Assembly (NCBI RefSeq): GCF_003026285.1
Contig: NZ_PYOD01000001.1
Coordinates: 434,001 to 498,000, forward strand
Reading direction: 5' to 3'
Length of the DNA stretch: 64,000 nt
From: Photobacterium profundum
GTDB taxonomy: Bacteria > Pseudomonadota > Gammaproteobacteria > Enterobacterales > Vibrionaceae
The notes beneath the pieces were generated by a model. The model saw nothing but the letters and a program-made list of their open reading frames with translations, was not told where the DNA came from and ran no database searches. A program made the translations under genes and the position numbers. The first letter of the stretch is position 1, and every line of letters starts with the position of its first letter. Shown here in pieces: positions 8,710 through 16,626 of the stretch.

Positions 8710-9422
8710 ATTTCCCCTCCGAGATCTAAGAATGTTTGACGGTCAATTGCTTCAAAGGCCACTTTATCCCCGACTTCAAATGGTGAAATAGGGTCAGTAT
8801 TTGGTGAGAATAATTGCTGAGGGCAGTTACCAATAATTTGCCAACCTCCGGGGGAATCATTTGGGTATACTGCAGTCTGTTGATCAGCAATGCCAACACT
8901 GCCTGCAGGTATTTTCAGACGAGGTTCGGCATGCCTAGAAGTGGCTATCGTATTGTCTACAGATGCAAGAAAAGCAAAGCCAGGGGCAAAACCGATAGCG
9001 CATACTGTATATATTTTCTGCTGATGTAAGGTAATAACTTGTTCTATCGAAAGTTTTTTTTCTTTGGCTAACGACGATAAATCAGGTCCTACGCTCATAT
9101 CATAATACACGGGAAGCGTAATGGTTTTACCACGAATAATTGTGTATTGATCGTTACTGCTTAGCTTACGATCCTCCCCCTGCTTGAGCTCTTTACTTGC
9201 CCACGCCAACACATTTACTTGAATAGACTTAAAGTTGATCTTTAAAGGGTGGTACTGGATTAAAATTGACGTGTAAGAAGGTGTTATATCAATCAACTGT
9301 TCGGCAAAATGCAGCTCTAGATAACGGGTTAACTGTGCGATCACCTGCGTTAATTGAAGATCAATTTGATCGCCTAAATAAATAATCAGACTGGTTTCAG
9401 ATACAGGCTCAATCTTTATCAT
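8691..9422 (-). CDS. pxpB: 5-oxoprolinase subunit PxpB
   Basis: A 243-residue KipI/PxpB-type protein. Characteristic family segments are PVYYD near 105, IYTVCAIGFAPGFAFL near 137, SRHAEPRLKIPAGSVGIA and YPNDSPGGWQIIG. PxpB works with PxpC as the ATP-dependent phosphorylating part of prokaryotic 5-oxoprolinase. The start codon overlaps the pxpA stop by 4 bases (ATGA), and the 3' end overlaps pxpC by 19. This is the tight A-B-C order seen in many bacteria. In Bacillus the homologue KipI also inhibits the sporulation kinase KinA; that role is not expected here. Confidence 0.92.
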   Translation of the reverse strand: MIKIEPVSETSLIIYLGDQIDLQLTQVIAQLTRYLELHFAEQLIDITPSYTSILIQYHPLKINFKSIQVNVLAWASKELKQGEDRKLSSNDQYTIIRGKTITLPVYYDMSVGPDLSSLAKEKKLSIEQVITLHQQKIYTVCAIGFAPGFAFLASVDNTIATSRHAEPRLKIPAGSVGIADQQTAVYPNDSPGGWQIIGNCPQQLFSPNTDPISPFEVGDKVAFEAIDRQTFLDLGGEIWPNWK

Positions 9423-10174
9423 GGATTAAGTACCTTATGTAATTCTGCAATGCTCACAATTGATGTTTCATTATCGCCATGTACACACACTGTATCGGCA
9501 TTAAGTGCCAATCGTTTCCCATCAAGCGTAACAACATAGCCTTGAGATAATTGAATTACTTGAAGTTTAATTCTTTCAGGGTTGTGATGAACAGCACCAA
9601 TTTGTGACCGAGAAACCAAAGAGCCATCAGAATCATATGCACGATCAGCAAAGGCTTCTTCCAGAAGTTCTACATGATATTGCTTGGCTATTGCTTGATA
9701 AGCCGAATTGTCGGTTCGCGCTAAAATCATCAATTTAAGTGCATTAGACGGTGCATTTTTGATTCGTTCAACATTCAAACCGGAGATAGCTTTTACTATT
9801 GATTCGAAAATATCACGGTTTACCATCATGTCATTATATAAAGCGCCATGAGGCTTAACATAAGACACTTTGTTATTATGCAATCGACAAATGGCATCTA
9901 AAGCGCCCACCTGATAGGCGATTAAATGGGTTATTGATGATAAAGCGTGAGGGATGCTACGTCGTCCAAAACCAAGCTTGTCATCATAACCGGGGTGAGC
10001 GCCTATTTGTACTTGGTAGGTAGCTGCCCATTCAACAGTTTGCGCCATAATATCAGGATCCGAAGCATGAAAACCGCAGGCAATATTTGCCATATCGATA
10101 AATGGCATAACCTTTTCGTCATTACCCATTTGCCACGGACCATAACTTTCACCCATATCGCAGTTCAATTTCAT
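9419..10174 (-). CDS. pxpA: 5-oxoprolinase subunit PxpA (LamB/YcsF family)
   Basis: A 251-residue protein beginning MKLNCDMGESYGPW, the metal-site signature of the LamB/YcsF family, followed by ANIACGFHASDP near residue 30, QIGAHPGYDDKLGFGRR near 56, and VKPHGALYND near 106. PxpA is the part that hydrolyses the activated lactam. An AAGGA site lies 8 bases before the ATG. It is the first gene of the pxpABC-cyclotransferase operon; the 220 bp upstream (10175-10394) presumably hold its promoter, though I see no clear operator. Confidence 0.93.
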   Translation of the reverse strand: MKLNCDMGESYGPWQMGNDEKVMPFIDMANIACGFHASDPDIMAQTVEWAATYQVQIGAHPGYDDKLGFGRRSIPHALSSITHLIAYQVGALDAICRLHNNKVSYVKPHGALYNDMMVNRDIFESIVKAISGLNVERIKNAPSNALKLMILARTDNSAYQAIAKQYHVELLEEAFADRAYDSDGSLVSRSQIGAVHHNPERIKLQVIQLSQGYVVTLDGKRLALNADTVCVHGDNETSIVSIAELHKVLNP

Positions 10175-10394
10175 CGCGAATCCTTGCTTATAAAATTAAC
10201 AACACAGCGTATAAACACGTTATAACAATAGATTAAAGCACAACTTTCTAAAAAGACTTTATAACAAGCCTATTGTTAATCAAGTCATATAATAAAAAAA
10301 CTTTTATCTACATTAATAATTTATCATTTGAATACACGGATAATCAATGAGACGCTTACAAGCAAGTTTCTACTAATGAATTGAAGGGAAAACA

Positions 10395-10556
10395 ATGAAA
10401 AAATTTCTAGTACTAATAACAGCTGTTTTTATATTATCGGCTTGTGCACCGGAAGTAGGCAGCGAAGATTGGTGTAAAGAAATGAAAGACAAGCCAAAAG
10501 GTGACTGGACGGCAAATGAAGCGACTGAGTATGCAAAAAGTTGCTTCATGAAATAA
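10395..10556 (+). CDS. Small DUF3012-type lipoprotein, 53 aa
   Basis: A very small gene starting at the ATG at 10395, preceded by GAAGGG 5 to 6 bases upstream. The protein has a lipoprotein signal peptide with lipobox LSAC (Cys 17). The mature part APEVGSEDWCKEMKDKPKGD is followed by WTANEATEYAKSC. This is the conserved pattern of the small lipoprotein family catalogued as DUF3012. Two further Cys (27 and 50) could pair. A strong hairpin lies 19 bases after the stop. The plus-strand call replaces a longer minus-strand frame across the same bases, which has no family features. Function is unknown; it is probably anchored in an envelope membrane. Confidence 0.85.
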   Translation: MKKFLVLITAVFILSACAPEVGSEDWCKEMKDKPKGDWTANEATEYAKSCFMK

Positions 10557-10574
10557 TCGCCTTCAAATTCGTAA

Positions 10575-10604
10575 ACGAGGGAAGCCAACCTTTTCTTCCC
10601 TCGT
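10575..10604 (+). terminator. Hairpin after the small lipoprotein gene
   Basis: A perfect 10-bp stem ACGAGGGAAG / CTTCCCTCGT with a 10-base loop that contains a T run. It ends the small lipoprotein transcript. Confidence 0.65.
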
Positions 10605-10683
10605 CTATGTCACTTTTATGATGCAATTCGTTTTATTTTGATGTTCTACAGATAAACGATGAATACCCCATTAAAACTAAACC

Positions 10684-11040
10684 TCAACAGCTTGTTTTAT
10701 CAACAAGGTATTCCTCTCCATTTTGATCTCTAAATACATACTGCAGCCCTTGATCAAGCAATCGCTTTATTTTCGGTTGCTGACAGAATGTTGGCCGTAT
10801 CCAGCTCTTTAAGCCATCAAGATCAGTACCCTTAAGGGTAACAACAACGGTTGGACCAATAGCATAAGCTTCTACTATTTCAACGCCCTCTTTCATTGCG
10901 ACATGTTTCGCTTCATTAATCGTTTTAGCATGCTGTTTAGCAAGACGGTTCATTGCCATTAAATCGTCTGGTTTCGACGCGCTACACCCTGCTAATAGTA
11001 TGCTCACTACACCAATAGCGATTATTCTTTTATAGTTCAA
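10684..11040 (-). CDS. Lipoprotein, possibly GspS-beta/AspS-type secretion pilotin
   Basis: A 118-residue lipoprotein with signal peptide and lipobox LLAGC (Cys 19). The mature domain is about 100 residues. Its C-terminal half carries two Cys, one in FCQQPKIKRLLDQGLQYVF and one at the very end (DKTSC), likely forming a disulfide. That pattern resembles the AspS/GspS-beta pilotins, which escort the type II secretin to the outer membrane in Vibrio. The resemblance is from memory of the family and the protein is not next to gsp genes, which is normal for aspS. It could instead be an unrelated small lipoprotein. The lipoprotein call is firm; the pilotin call is tentative. Confidence 0.6.
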   Translation of the reverse strand: MNYKRIIAIGVVSILLAGCSASKPDDLMAMNRLAKQHAKTINEAKHVAMKEGVEIVEAYAIGPTVVVTLKGTDLDGLKSWIRPTFCQQPKIKRLLDQGLQYVFRDQNGEEYLVDKTSC

Positions 11041-11178
11041 CGCTCGTTCTTCCCAGTCTTAAGTAATACCGAAGTTACCTTAATTTACTCTCTGTATGAG
11101 ATAACTAAGACAATAGACTCGTATAGAACATTTCAGTTCACAAAAATAATTAGAGGGTAATGAAAAGGGCTTCGTATT

Positions 11179-11267
11179 TGGAGCGACACACGAGACCCCT
11201 GATCTTCAAGGCTTAGGCGTGACCTCAACCTTGGCAAGGCTGCGATCAACCAGCTGAGCTAGTGATT
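11179..11267 (-). pseudogene. Decayed tRNA-Gly copy
   Basis: Reading the minus strand, the GCC anticodon arm, the 3' acceptor strand and the CCA end match the two intact tRNA-Gly genes nearby. The 5' acceptor strand is CAATCAC instead of GCGACAC, so the acceptor stem cannot form. The T-arm is replaced by about 23 unrelated bases where the intact genes have 9, and the D-arm side has substitutions. It lies beyond the terminator of the tRNA operon (11314-11343), so it may not even be transcribed. Confidence 0.75.
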
Positions 11268-11313
11268 GTAGAGATAACGCGTCGAGACTCTTTTTAATAT
11301 GCTACAAACGTCA

Positions 11314-11343
11314 AAAAGCCCAATCATTTCTGATTGGGCTTTT
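11314..11343 (-). terminator. Terminator of the tRNA operon
   Basis: A perfect 13-bp stem AAAAGCCCAATCA / TGATTGGGCTTTT with a TTTC loop, 5 bases beyond the CCA end of the last intact tRNA on the minus strand. The transcript ends in a U run. Confidence 0.85.
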
Positions 11344-11348
11344 CAATT

Positions 11349-11424
11349 TGGAGCGACACACGAGGCTCGAACTCGTGACCTCAACCTTGGCAAGGTTGCG
11401 CTCTACCAGCTGAGCTAGTGTCGC
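11349..11424 (-). tRNA. tRNA-Gly (GCC)
   Basis: A 76-base cloverleaf with acceptor GCGACAC / GTGTCGC, anticodon GCC within TTGCCAA, T-loop GTTCGAG and encoded CCA. It is identical to the copy at 11650-11725 and is the last gene of the operon. Confidence 0.95.
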
Positions 11425-11456
11425 ATGCTATATCTTTCGATACAGACTTTAATAGA

Positions 11457-11543
11457 TGGTGCCCCGGGCCGGACTTGAACCGGCACAGCGCGAACGCCGA
11501 GGGATTTTAAATCCCTTGTGTCTACCAATTCCACCACCAGGGC
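11457..11543 (-). tRNA. tRNA-Leu (UAA)
   Basis: An 87-base class II tRNA with acceptor GCCCTGG / CCGGGGC, anticodon TAA within TTTAAAA, a long variable arm (CGGCGTTCGCGCTG) and encoded CCA. Confidence 0.95.
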
Positions 11544-11649
11544 ACGCAATTCTTTATTGCGATGCTCCAACCAATGTGCTTTATAAAAAGCGGTTAGACA
11601 CCATCTTAATAACGGTCTGCCAATGTAACGTGACCGTTAGTACAAAATT

Positions 11650-11725
11650 TGGAGCGACACACGAGGCTCGAACTCGTGACCTCAACCTTGGCAAGGTTGC
11701 GCTCTACCAGCTGAGCTAGTGTCGC
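11650..11725 (-). tRNA. tRNA-Gly (GCC)
   Basis: The second intact copy, identical over its length to the one at 11349-11424. Acceptor, D, anticodon and T arms all pair, and CCA is encoded. Confidence 0.95.
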
Positions 11726-11745
11726 ATATTATTCTCAAGGAATAA

Positions 11746-11819
11746 TGGAGGCGCGTCCCGGAGTCGAACCGAGGTACACGGATTTGCAATCCGCTGCATA
11801 GCCACTCTGCCAACGCGCC
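11746..11819 (-). tRNA. tRNA-Cys (GCA)
   Basis: A 74-base tRNA with acceptor GGCGCGT / ACGCGCC, anticodon GCA within TTGCAAA, and encoded CCA. It is the first gene of the Cys-Gly-Leu-Gly operon. Confidence 0.95.
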
Positions 11820-11908
11820 ATATTCTTTAATGCCAAAACATCTTAAAGAATTAAGCAATCTTTCAATCGCTAACCGTTAATGAGTTGCCCCGTTGCGGTA
11901 TGGGCTGC

Positions 11909-11936
11909 ATTCTACGGATTGCTCAGTATGAGTCAA
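11909..11936 (-). promoter_or_regulatory. Promoter of the tRNA operon
   Basis: On the minus strand TTGACT (11931-11936), a 16-bp spacer and TAGAAT (11909-11914) form a near-consensus sigma-70 promoter. It is followed by a GC-rich discriminator GCAGCCC, typical of stringently controlled stable-RNA promoters. Nothing else is recognisable in the rest of the 11820-12226 gap, which is AT-rich. Confidence 0.8.
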
Positions 11937-12226
11937 CATCAAAATCATATTATTTCGATCGTTTGATTACTTTATATCCAAAACGCAATAAATAACAATC
12001 AACCGCCTATTAATCAAACAGTAACTAGTTCTCACACGATTATTTTCAAACAAATCTAAACACATACAGAAATCAAAAACCTTTATCTTTTGTTTACAAA
12101 TAGTTGTTTCAAAATAACCCTGGTCTTTTTGGTATAAATATTAACGCTTCAAATATTGTTACTTTTCATCAAATAGCGCAAAATAGAGATCTACATCACA
12201 CTTTCTTTTGTTGTCTAGGTTTATTA

Positions 12227-13051
12227 ATGAAAAAGCTAACCTTTGGTCTGATCACCATGGCTGTTATTGCACTTTCAGCATGCGCACCGCAAAACCATCA
12301 CCAACCAGTATCAGTTACTATTAGCTTTTTGACTCAAGTACCTTCATTGCCGTCTTTAAAATCAAAGAATGACAATTTTTATTCATCTGATGAAAAACAA
12401 GCAGAAAAGATAGAAACATGGCTATCGAAGCAAATACAAAATGCCGAAAAAGTGGCTGATAATAACAATGCCGACTTCATCGCATTCTACTCAGATCAAG
12501 ATATCAAAAAAACAAAGTTAGCACCTAACTTTTCTTATATTACAGCTCTAGTACTTACACCTGAAAGCATTAAAAAGTATGGCAACACGCTGGCGAAAAC
12601 CAAGCCTATTCTAGCCAGTAATATTGATTTTGGATTATCGCAATCAGGTAATAATATCTATGCATATAACCCAAATAAAACCCGTGCAGATACTTATACC
12701 CAGTCATTTAACGGTGAAGATATCGCCTATTTATCTCTGATTAATCAAAGTAAGATTGTGGGTGCAGAACCTGACTCAAAAGATCTAGCGATTATTCGTC
12801 ATACGGTGGATCGCCTACAAATTAACGGTATCAATAAAATCATCTTAATTAGTCAATTTTCTGAAACGGCAACTCGACAGTTAACATCAACGATTAGAGG
12901 GTTAGACGTTATTGTGGCTCATGGTGAGAAGAACAATGCGAATATCGACAAGAGTACCTGCATCGCAACGTTTACCAGTGTATCCCCTTTATTTCAGACC
13001 TTAGATGTTACGTTTAGCGCTGATGGTAAAATAACTCAATGTACGTTTTAG
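12227..13051 (+). CDS. Lipoprotein resembling an inactive 5'-nucleotidase N-terminal domain
   Basis: The start is the ATG at 12227, which gives a standard lipoprotein signal peptide with lipobox LSAC (Cys 18); the frame is open upstream to a TTG at 12104. The 274-residue protein follows the layout of UshA-type metallophosphoesterases: KPILASNIDF (compare 'FPLLSANI'), GEDIAYLSLIN where UshA has its 'IAVIGL' strand, then INGINKIILISQFSE and RGLDVIVAHGE where active enzymes have a SH-x-G motif and GGHSH. The metal-binding His and Asp of those motifs are missing and no N-terminal D-x-H motif is present, so catalysis is unlikely. It may be a binding or structural lipoprotein. This comparison is by eye and needs a profile or structure search. 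Confidence 0.6.
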   Translation: MKKLTFGLITMAVIALSACAPQNHHQPVSVTISFLTQVPSLPSLKSKNDNFYSSDEKQAEKIETWLSKQIQNAEKVADNNNADFIAFYSDQDIKKTKLAPNFSYITALVLTPESIKKYGNTLAKTKPILASNIDFGLSQSGNNIYAYNPNKTRADTYTQSFNGEDIAYLSLINQSKIVGAEPDSKDLAIIRHTVDRLQINGINKIILISQFSETATRQLTSTIRGLDVIVAHGEKNNANIDKSTCIATFTSVSPLFQTLDVTFSADGKITQCTF

Positions 13052-13082
13052 CGATTATCTGAATTCACAATCATTCAATGTT

Positions 13083-13119
13083 AAAAAGCCTCTAACTGTT
13101 TAATGGAAAGAGGCTTTTT
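13083..13119. terminator. Bidirectional terminator between lipoprotein gene and eda
   Basis: A perfect 11-bp stem AAAAAGCCTCT / AGAGGCTTTTT with a 15-base loop. T runs on both strands suit the two convergent genes. Confidence 0.8.
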
Positions 13120-13161
13120 ATATTCGTACTCAATAACGCACGTCACTTTACACTGAACGTC

Positions 13162-13794
13162 TTAATCTTGTACGAGTGTTACTGCATCACGTACAAGTTT
13201 GCCAATTTCATCCCATTGACCAGCTTCAATCATCTTAGGTGAAACCATCCATGTGCCGCCACAGCAAAGAATACGATCAACTGCTAAGTAATCACGGATA
13301 TTTGCTTCGCCAATACCACCTGTTGGCATAAAAGACACATCTACATACGGTGCAAGCAACGACTTAACCATATTGATACCACCAGACGCTTCTGCTGGGA
13401 AAAACTTCAAGAATGTTAATCCCAGCTCTAACGCTTGCTCTACTTGGCTTGGGCTATTAACACCCGGTACCATCGGAATATTAATTTCTTGGCAATAACG
13501 TACTGTATTCGGGTTTAGGCCAGGTGCAACAACAAACTCAGCACCCGCTTCAACTGCACAATCAACTTGTTCTGCATTCAGCACTGTTCCCGCACCAATG
13601 CACATTTGTGGGTATGCTTCACGCATTAAACGAATAGCTTCAGCGGCGGATTCTGTTCTAAACGTCACTTCAGCAACGGGTAAACCGTTTTCTACTAGTG
13701 TTTTAGCTAAAGGTACGGCTTGCTCAATACTGTTGATTTGAATAACCGGAATAACTTTAAATGCTTTCAATTTTTCAATGAGTTGCTGAGACAT
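13162..13794 (-). CDS. eda: 2-keto-3-deoxy-6-phosphogluconate aldolase
   Basis: A 210-residue class I aldolase that splits KDPG into pyruvate and glyceraldehyde-3-phosphate. The Schiff-base lysine is in FLKFFPAE (Lys 130), the catalytic Glu in AEVTFRTE (Glu 42), and phosphate binding in PTGGI near 158. Length is exactly that of Eda. It follows kdgK by 13 bp on the minus strand, so the pair forms the lower part of a 2-keto-3-deoxygluconate pathway. It sits at the far end of the RpiR / D-aminoacylase / symporter cluster. Confidence 0.95.
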   Translation of the reverse strand: MSQQLIEKLKAFKVIPVIQINSIEQAVPLAKTLVENGLPVAEVTFRTESAAEAIRLMREAYPQMCIGAGTVLNAEQVDCAVEAGAEFVVAPGLNPNTVRYCQEINIPMVPGVNSPSQVEQALELGLTFLKFFPAEASGGINMVKSLLAPYVDVSFMPTGGIGEANIRDYLAVDRILCCGGTWMVSPKMIEAGQWDEIGKLVRDAVTLVQD

Positions 13795-13807
13795 TAACTT
13801 CTGTTCC

Positions 13808-14728
13808 TTACAAAATATCTTTCATTGCGTCGAGCGGAATAATCGCTCCTGGATATTGAATGACTGTTGAAGCCAAGCGATGACCAAGCGTGGCTGATGA
13901 CGACGCTGATTCACCATTGAGTCGCCCTGCTAAGTACCCTGCAGCAAAGGAATCACCTGCGGCACAAGTATCAACAACATGCTCAACCCTGTTGGCTGCC
14001 ACATAGCTTGTTTCTGTTACGTCTGATTGTAAATTGGTGACAATTTTACAAGGCTCACAGCCACGTTTTATAACGACTTCGTTACAACCATATTGCTTAC
14101 AACGCTCAACAATATTAGTTTTACCCCATACGCGAAGATCATCGTCTTCTGTAATTAATGCAATATCGACAAAAGGAAGTACTTGCGCATACCAGTATTG
14201 AGCTTGTTTTTCTGTCCATAACTGCGGGCGGTAGTTATTATCGAACAACACTTTTCCCCCAGCCGCTTTGTGTTTTTCTAGTAACGTAATTAATACCGTT
14301 TTGGCATCTTCAGCTAAAATCGCAAGGCTGATACCACTGATGTATAGTGCATCAAATTGATGCGAGTCAATCGCCAGCTCTAGTGGCGACAACTGTTCAG
14401 AAAAATAAAACTTTGCAGCACTATCATTACGCCAATAATGAAAATGGCGTTCGCCATTCGGTTCCGTTTCAACCAAATACAAGCCAGGTAGCTTGCCTTC
14501 AATTTTGCGAACTAAATCCGTCCCTATGTTTTCTTCTTGCCAAGATGCCAACATATCCTGACTGATCTTATCAACACCTAAGGCTGTCGCATAGCTAACA
14601 GAATGATGACGAGAAGTACCCAGCCTAGAAAGATAAAGTGCTGTATTTAAGGTATCACCACCAAAGGTACGCTGCAGAGGCTGACCACTTAACTCAACCA
14701 TACATTCGCCGAAAAATGCAATTTTCAC
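13808..14728 (-). CDS. kdgK: 2-keto-3-deoxygluconate kinase (PfkB family)
   Basis: A 306-residue ribokinase-fold sugar kinase. Seen are the N-terminal FFGECMVELSG, the substrate loop FGGDTLNTALYLSRLG near 23, and the PfkB signature DTCAAGDSFAAGYLAG near 252 with the catalytic Asp in GDSF (the common GAGDSF is AAGDSF here). KdgK phosphorylates 2-keto-3-deoxygluconate to KDPG, the substrate of the adjacent eda product 13 bp downstream. Other PfkB kinases are possible, but pairing with eda makes this assignment strong. A gap of 100 bp separates it from the symporter gene upstream. Confidence 0.92.
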   Translation of the reverse strand: MKIAFFGECMVELSGQPLQRTFGGDTLNTALYLSRLGTSRHHSVSYATALGVDKISQDMLASWQEENIGTDLVRKIEGKLPGLYLVETEPNGERHFHYWRNDSAAKFYFSEQLSPLELAIDSHQFDALYISGISLAILAEDAKTVLITLLEKHKAAGGKVLFDNNYRPQLWTEKQAQYWYAQVLPFVDIALITEDDDLRVWGKTNIVERCKQYGCNEVVIKRGCEPCKIVTNLQSDVTETSYVAANRVEHVVDTCAAGDSFAAGYLAGRLNGESASSSATLGHRLASTVIQYPGAIIPLDAMKDIL

Positions 14729-14828
14729 ACTATTACCTTTATTTTTATTTGAGTGGTACTAAAAGAGTAATTTATATTGCGGGTCTCGGCTCATCACAAA
14801 GACCCGCATTTCATCTAGTTTTAGTGAA

Positions 14829-16319
14829 TTATTTTGCCATTACAGGCTTTGTCGATACTGTTTCTGCAGCATCTTGTTCCATAGCTTGACGCTCTGCATC
14901 TAGAATGGCTTTTGCTTCAGCTTTAGTCACTGTATTTGCTGGTGTTGCAAGGCTTACCACAACACCCGCAGCTAATGCTGTAAGCACAGAAGGGATAACG
15001 GGGTTACCCCAGAATGTCGTCCAATCTGCATTAAACATGATAGCGAATGATGCAACAGATGCTCCTGCTAGCGTTGCAAGTGCACCCTGCCAGTTATAAC
15101 GAGTCCAGAAACGTCCTAACATGCCACATACAAACATGCCTGACATAACCGTTGAAATCATTTTGGTGATATAGCTAATAATGTCATTCGATGTCAGTGC
15201 GAACAGTAGTGCAAAACCAATTACAACCACCAGCGAAATACGAGAGTAAGCAACCATCTTGTCTTTCGCTGGTACTTTACCCGTGAACATAATGTAGATA
15301 TCACGCATCAAGATAGAGACACCTGCAATAGCATCAGAGCTTGCACTCGACATTGTTGCCGACAAACCTGCTATCAATACAATCATGCCAACACCAACAG
15401 GTAATACCGTTGCTGCAACATAAGGGAATGAGAAGTTAGGGTTATTCAAGTCAGGATTAATTGCATGGGCAGCCATACCAATAATCGCTGGAATGATAGA
15501 GAAGAATAAGTACAGCACACCCGAGATAACAAACGAACGACGGATGGTCGATACATCTTTACCCGAGTAGATACGCTGACGGAATGACGGTGTTGCAAGT
15601 ACACCTACACCCACAACCATAGCGAGTGATACAGCAGGAATAATACCTAATTTATCAATTGCTAAGAAGCTTGTTGCAGCAGGTTCCATCGCAGCATAAA
15701 GGTTATCCATGCCACCAATGTAGTCTACCGACATCACAGCCATAAGAATGAAACCAGCAAACAAAATGATAGCTTGAATGGTGTCAGTCCATACCACAGC
15801 AGTGTAACCACCGATAACAACATAGATAGTAAATGCAGCAGCAATGATCAGCTTTGCTGTATTTAGGTCTATATCTGCAATCCACGCTAAGTACATGCCG
15901 CCACCAAGAATGTGTGCGCCTAACCAACCGATTGAAGCCACAAAGATCAAAACACCAACAACGTTCTTAACAATCTTATTTGCACCAACATAGTAAGCCA
16001 GTTCTTCGCTCATGGTCATAAAGTTAAGTTCACGAACAGGCGCAAACCATTTAGCCAACAGTAAAATACCAAGAGCACCACCGATACCATACAATGCACC
16101 AGCCCAACCATTGGCATAACCAAAGCCAACTGCACCCATACTTGAACCAGTACCCACCATCGTTGCGACAGTTGTACCTAATACAAGGAATAAAGGAAGG
16201 CTACGCCCGCCAAGTAGAAAATCTTCACCTGATTTCTGGTTGCGTGATACAAACCACCCTAGCCAGATTAAAAAAACCACATACACACCGAAACCGGTGA
16301 GAAAAAGTGTACTGTTCAT
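14829..16319 (-). CDS. Sodium:solute symporter (SSS family)
   Basis: A 496-residue inner-membrane protein with about 13 hydrophobic segments and SSS-family motifs such as GGRSLPLFLVLGTTVATMVGTGSS near 38 and GLSATMSSASSDAIAG near 315. The start at 16319 is chosen because AAGAGGTG lies 4 bases upstream; the frame extends 8 codons further without support. SSS carriers use Na+ to import sugars, amino acids or organic acids. The neighbours (D-aminoacylase, RidA, KdgK, Eda) suggest an N-acylated D-amino acid or amino-sugar acid as substrate. Specificity cannot be read from sequence. The short C-terminal tail is acidic (DAERQAMEQDAAE). Confidence 0.88.
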   Translation of the reverse strand: MNSTLFLTGFGVYVVFLIWLGWFVSRNQKSGEDFLLGGRSLPLFLVLGTTVATMVGTGSSMGAVGFGYANGWAGALYGIGGALGILLLAKWFAPVRELNFMTMSEELAYYVGANKIVKNVVGVLIFVASIGWLGAHILGGGMYLAWIADIDLNTAKLIIAAAFTIYVVIGGYTAVVWTDTIQAIILFAGFILMAVMSVDYIGGMDNLYAAMEPAATSFLAIDKLGIIPAVSLAMVVGVGVLATPSFRQRIYSGKDVSTIRRSFVISGVLYLFFSIIPAIIGMAAHAINPDLNNPNFSFPYVAATVLPVGVGMIVLIAGLSATMSSASSDAIAGVSILMRDIYIMFTGKVPAKDKMVAYSRISLVVVIGFALLFALTSNDIISYITKMISTVMSGMFVCGMLGRFWTRYNWQGALATLAGASVASFAIMFNADWTTFWGNPVIPSVLTALAAGVVVSLATPANTVTKAEAKAILDAERQAMEQDAAETVSTKPVMAK

Positions 16320-16626
16320 CTCACACCTCTTATAATCCGTCATTGCTTTTATTTAATTGGGGATAGCCGTTAACTACCCCATGATTTACTGATTCCGTCA
16401 GTATTTATTTTTTCAAGCTGGTACTTTGCCAGCTTTTTTTCTTGCTTGTATTTCATAGCAGTACGGCAATATTTAACTAAACGCTATTACCCTCAGTACC
16501 CTTTCACTTGCCAGTATGCCCTTCACGCTCGCTTCATGAGTCTTTGCTCAACGAATATCTTGGCTTCATCACACACTGGCTAGCTTCTATTTTTTACAGT
16601 GTTACTTTGAATCTAGCTGTTATTAA
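16320..16626. other. Intergenic region between RidA and symporter genes
   Basis: A gap of 307 bp between two minus-strand genes. It probably holds a separate promoter for the symporter. It also contains a bulged GGGG...CCCC hairpin (16356-16381) and a plus-strand terminator (16415-16441) reported on its own. Confidence 0.5.
16415..16441 (+). terminator. Plus-strand terminator between two minus-strand genes
   Basis: A perfect 7-bp stem AAGCTGG / CCAGCTT (16415-16421, 16429-16435) is followed by a T run on the plus strand; the minus-strand reading lacks one. No plus-strand gene precedes it, so it may end an antisense or small RNA. Confidence 0.55.

Noticed and set aside
10373..10588. A 71-codon minus-strand frame
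   Set aside because: It is the shadow of the 53-residue lipoprotein gene on the plus strand.
11456..11719. An 87-codon plus-strand reading frame across the tRNA genes
   Set aside because: It runs through the antisense of tRNA-Leu and tRNA-Gly; such frames are a well-known artefact of tRNA clusters.
11179..11725. Repeated tRNA-Gly-like units as a possible CRISPR-like array
   Set aside because: The repeats are whole tRNA genes of 76 bases with cloverleaf pairing and irregular spacing.
12104..12226. N-terminal extension of the lipoprotein at 12227
   Set aside because: It starts at TTG, has no ribosome-binding site and would hide a standard lipoprotein signal peptide.
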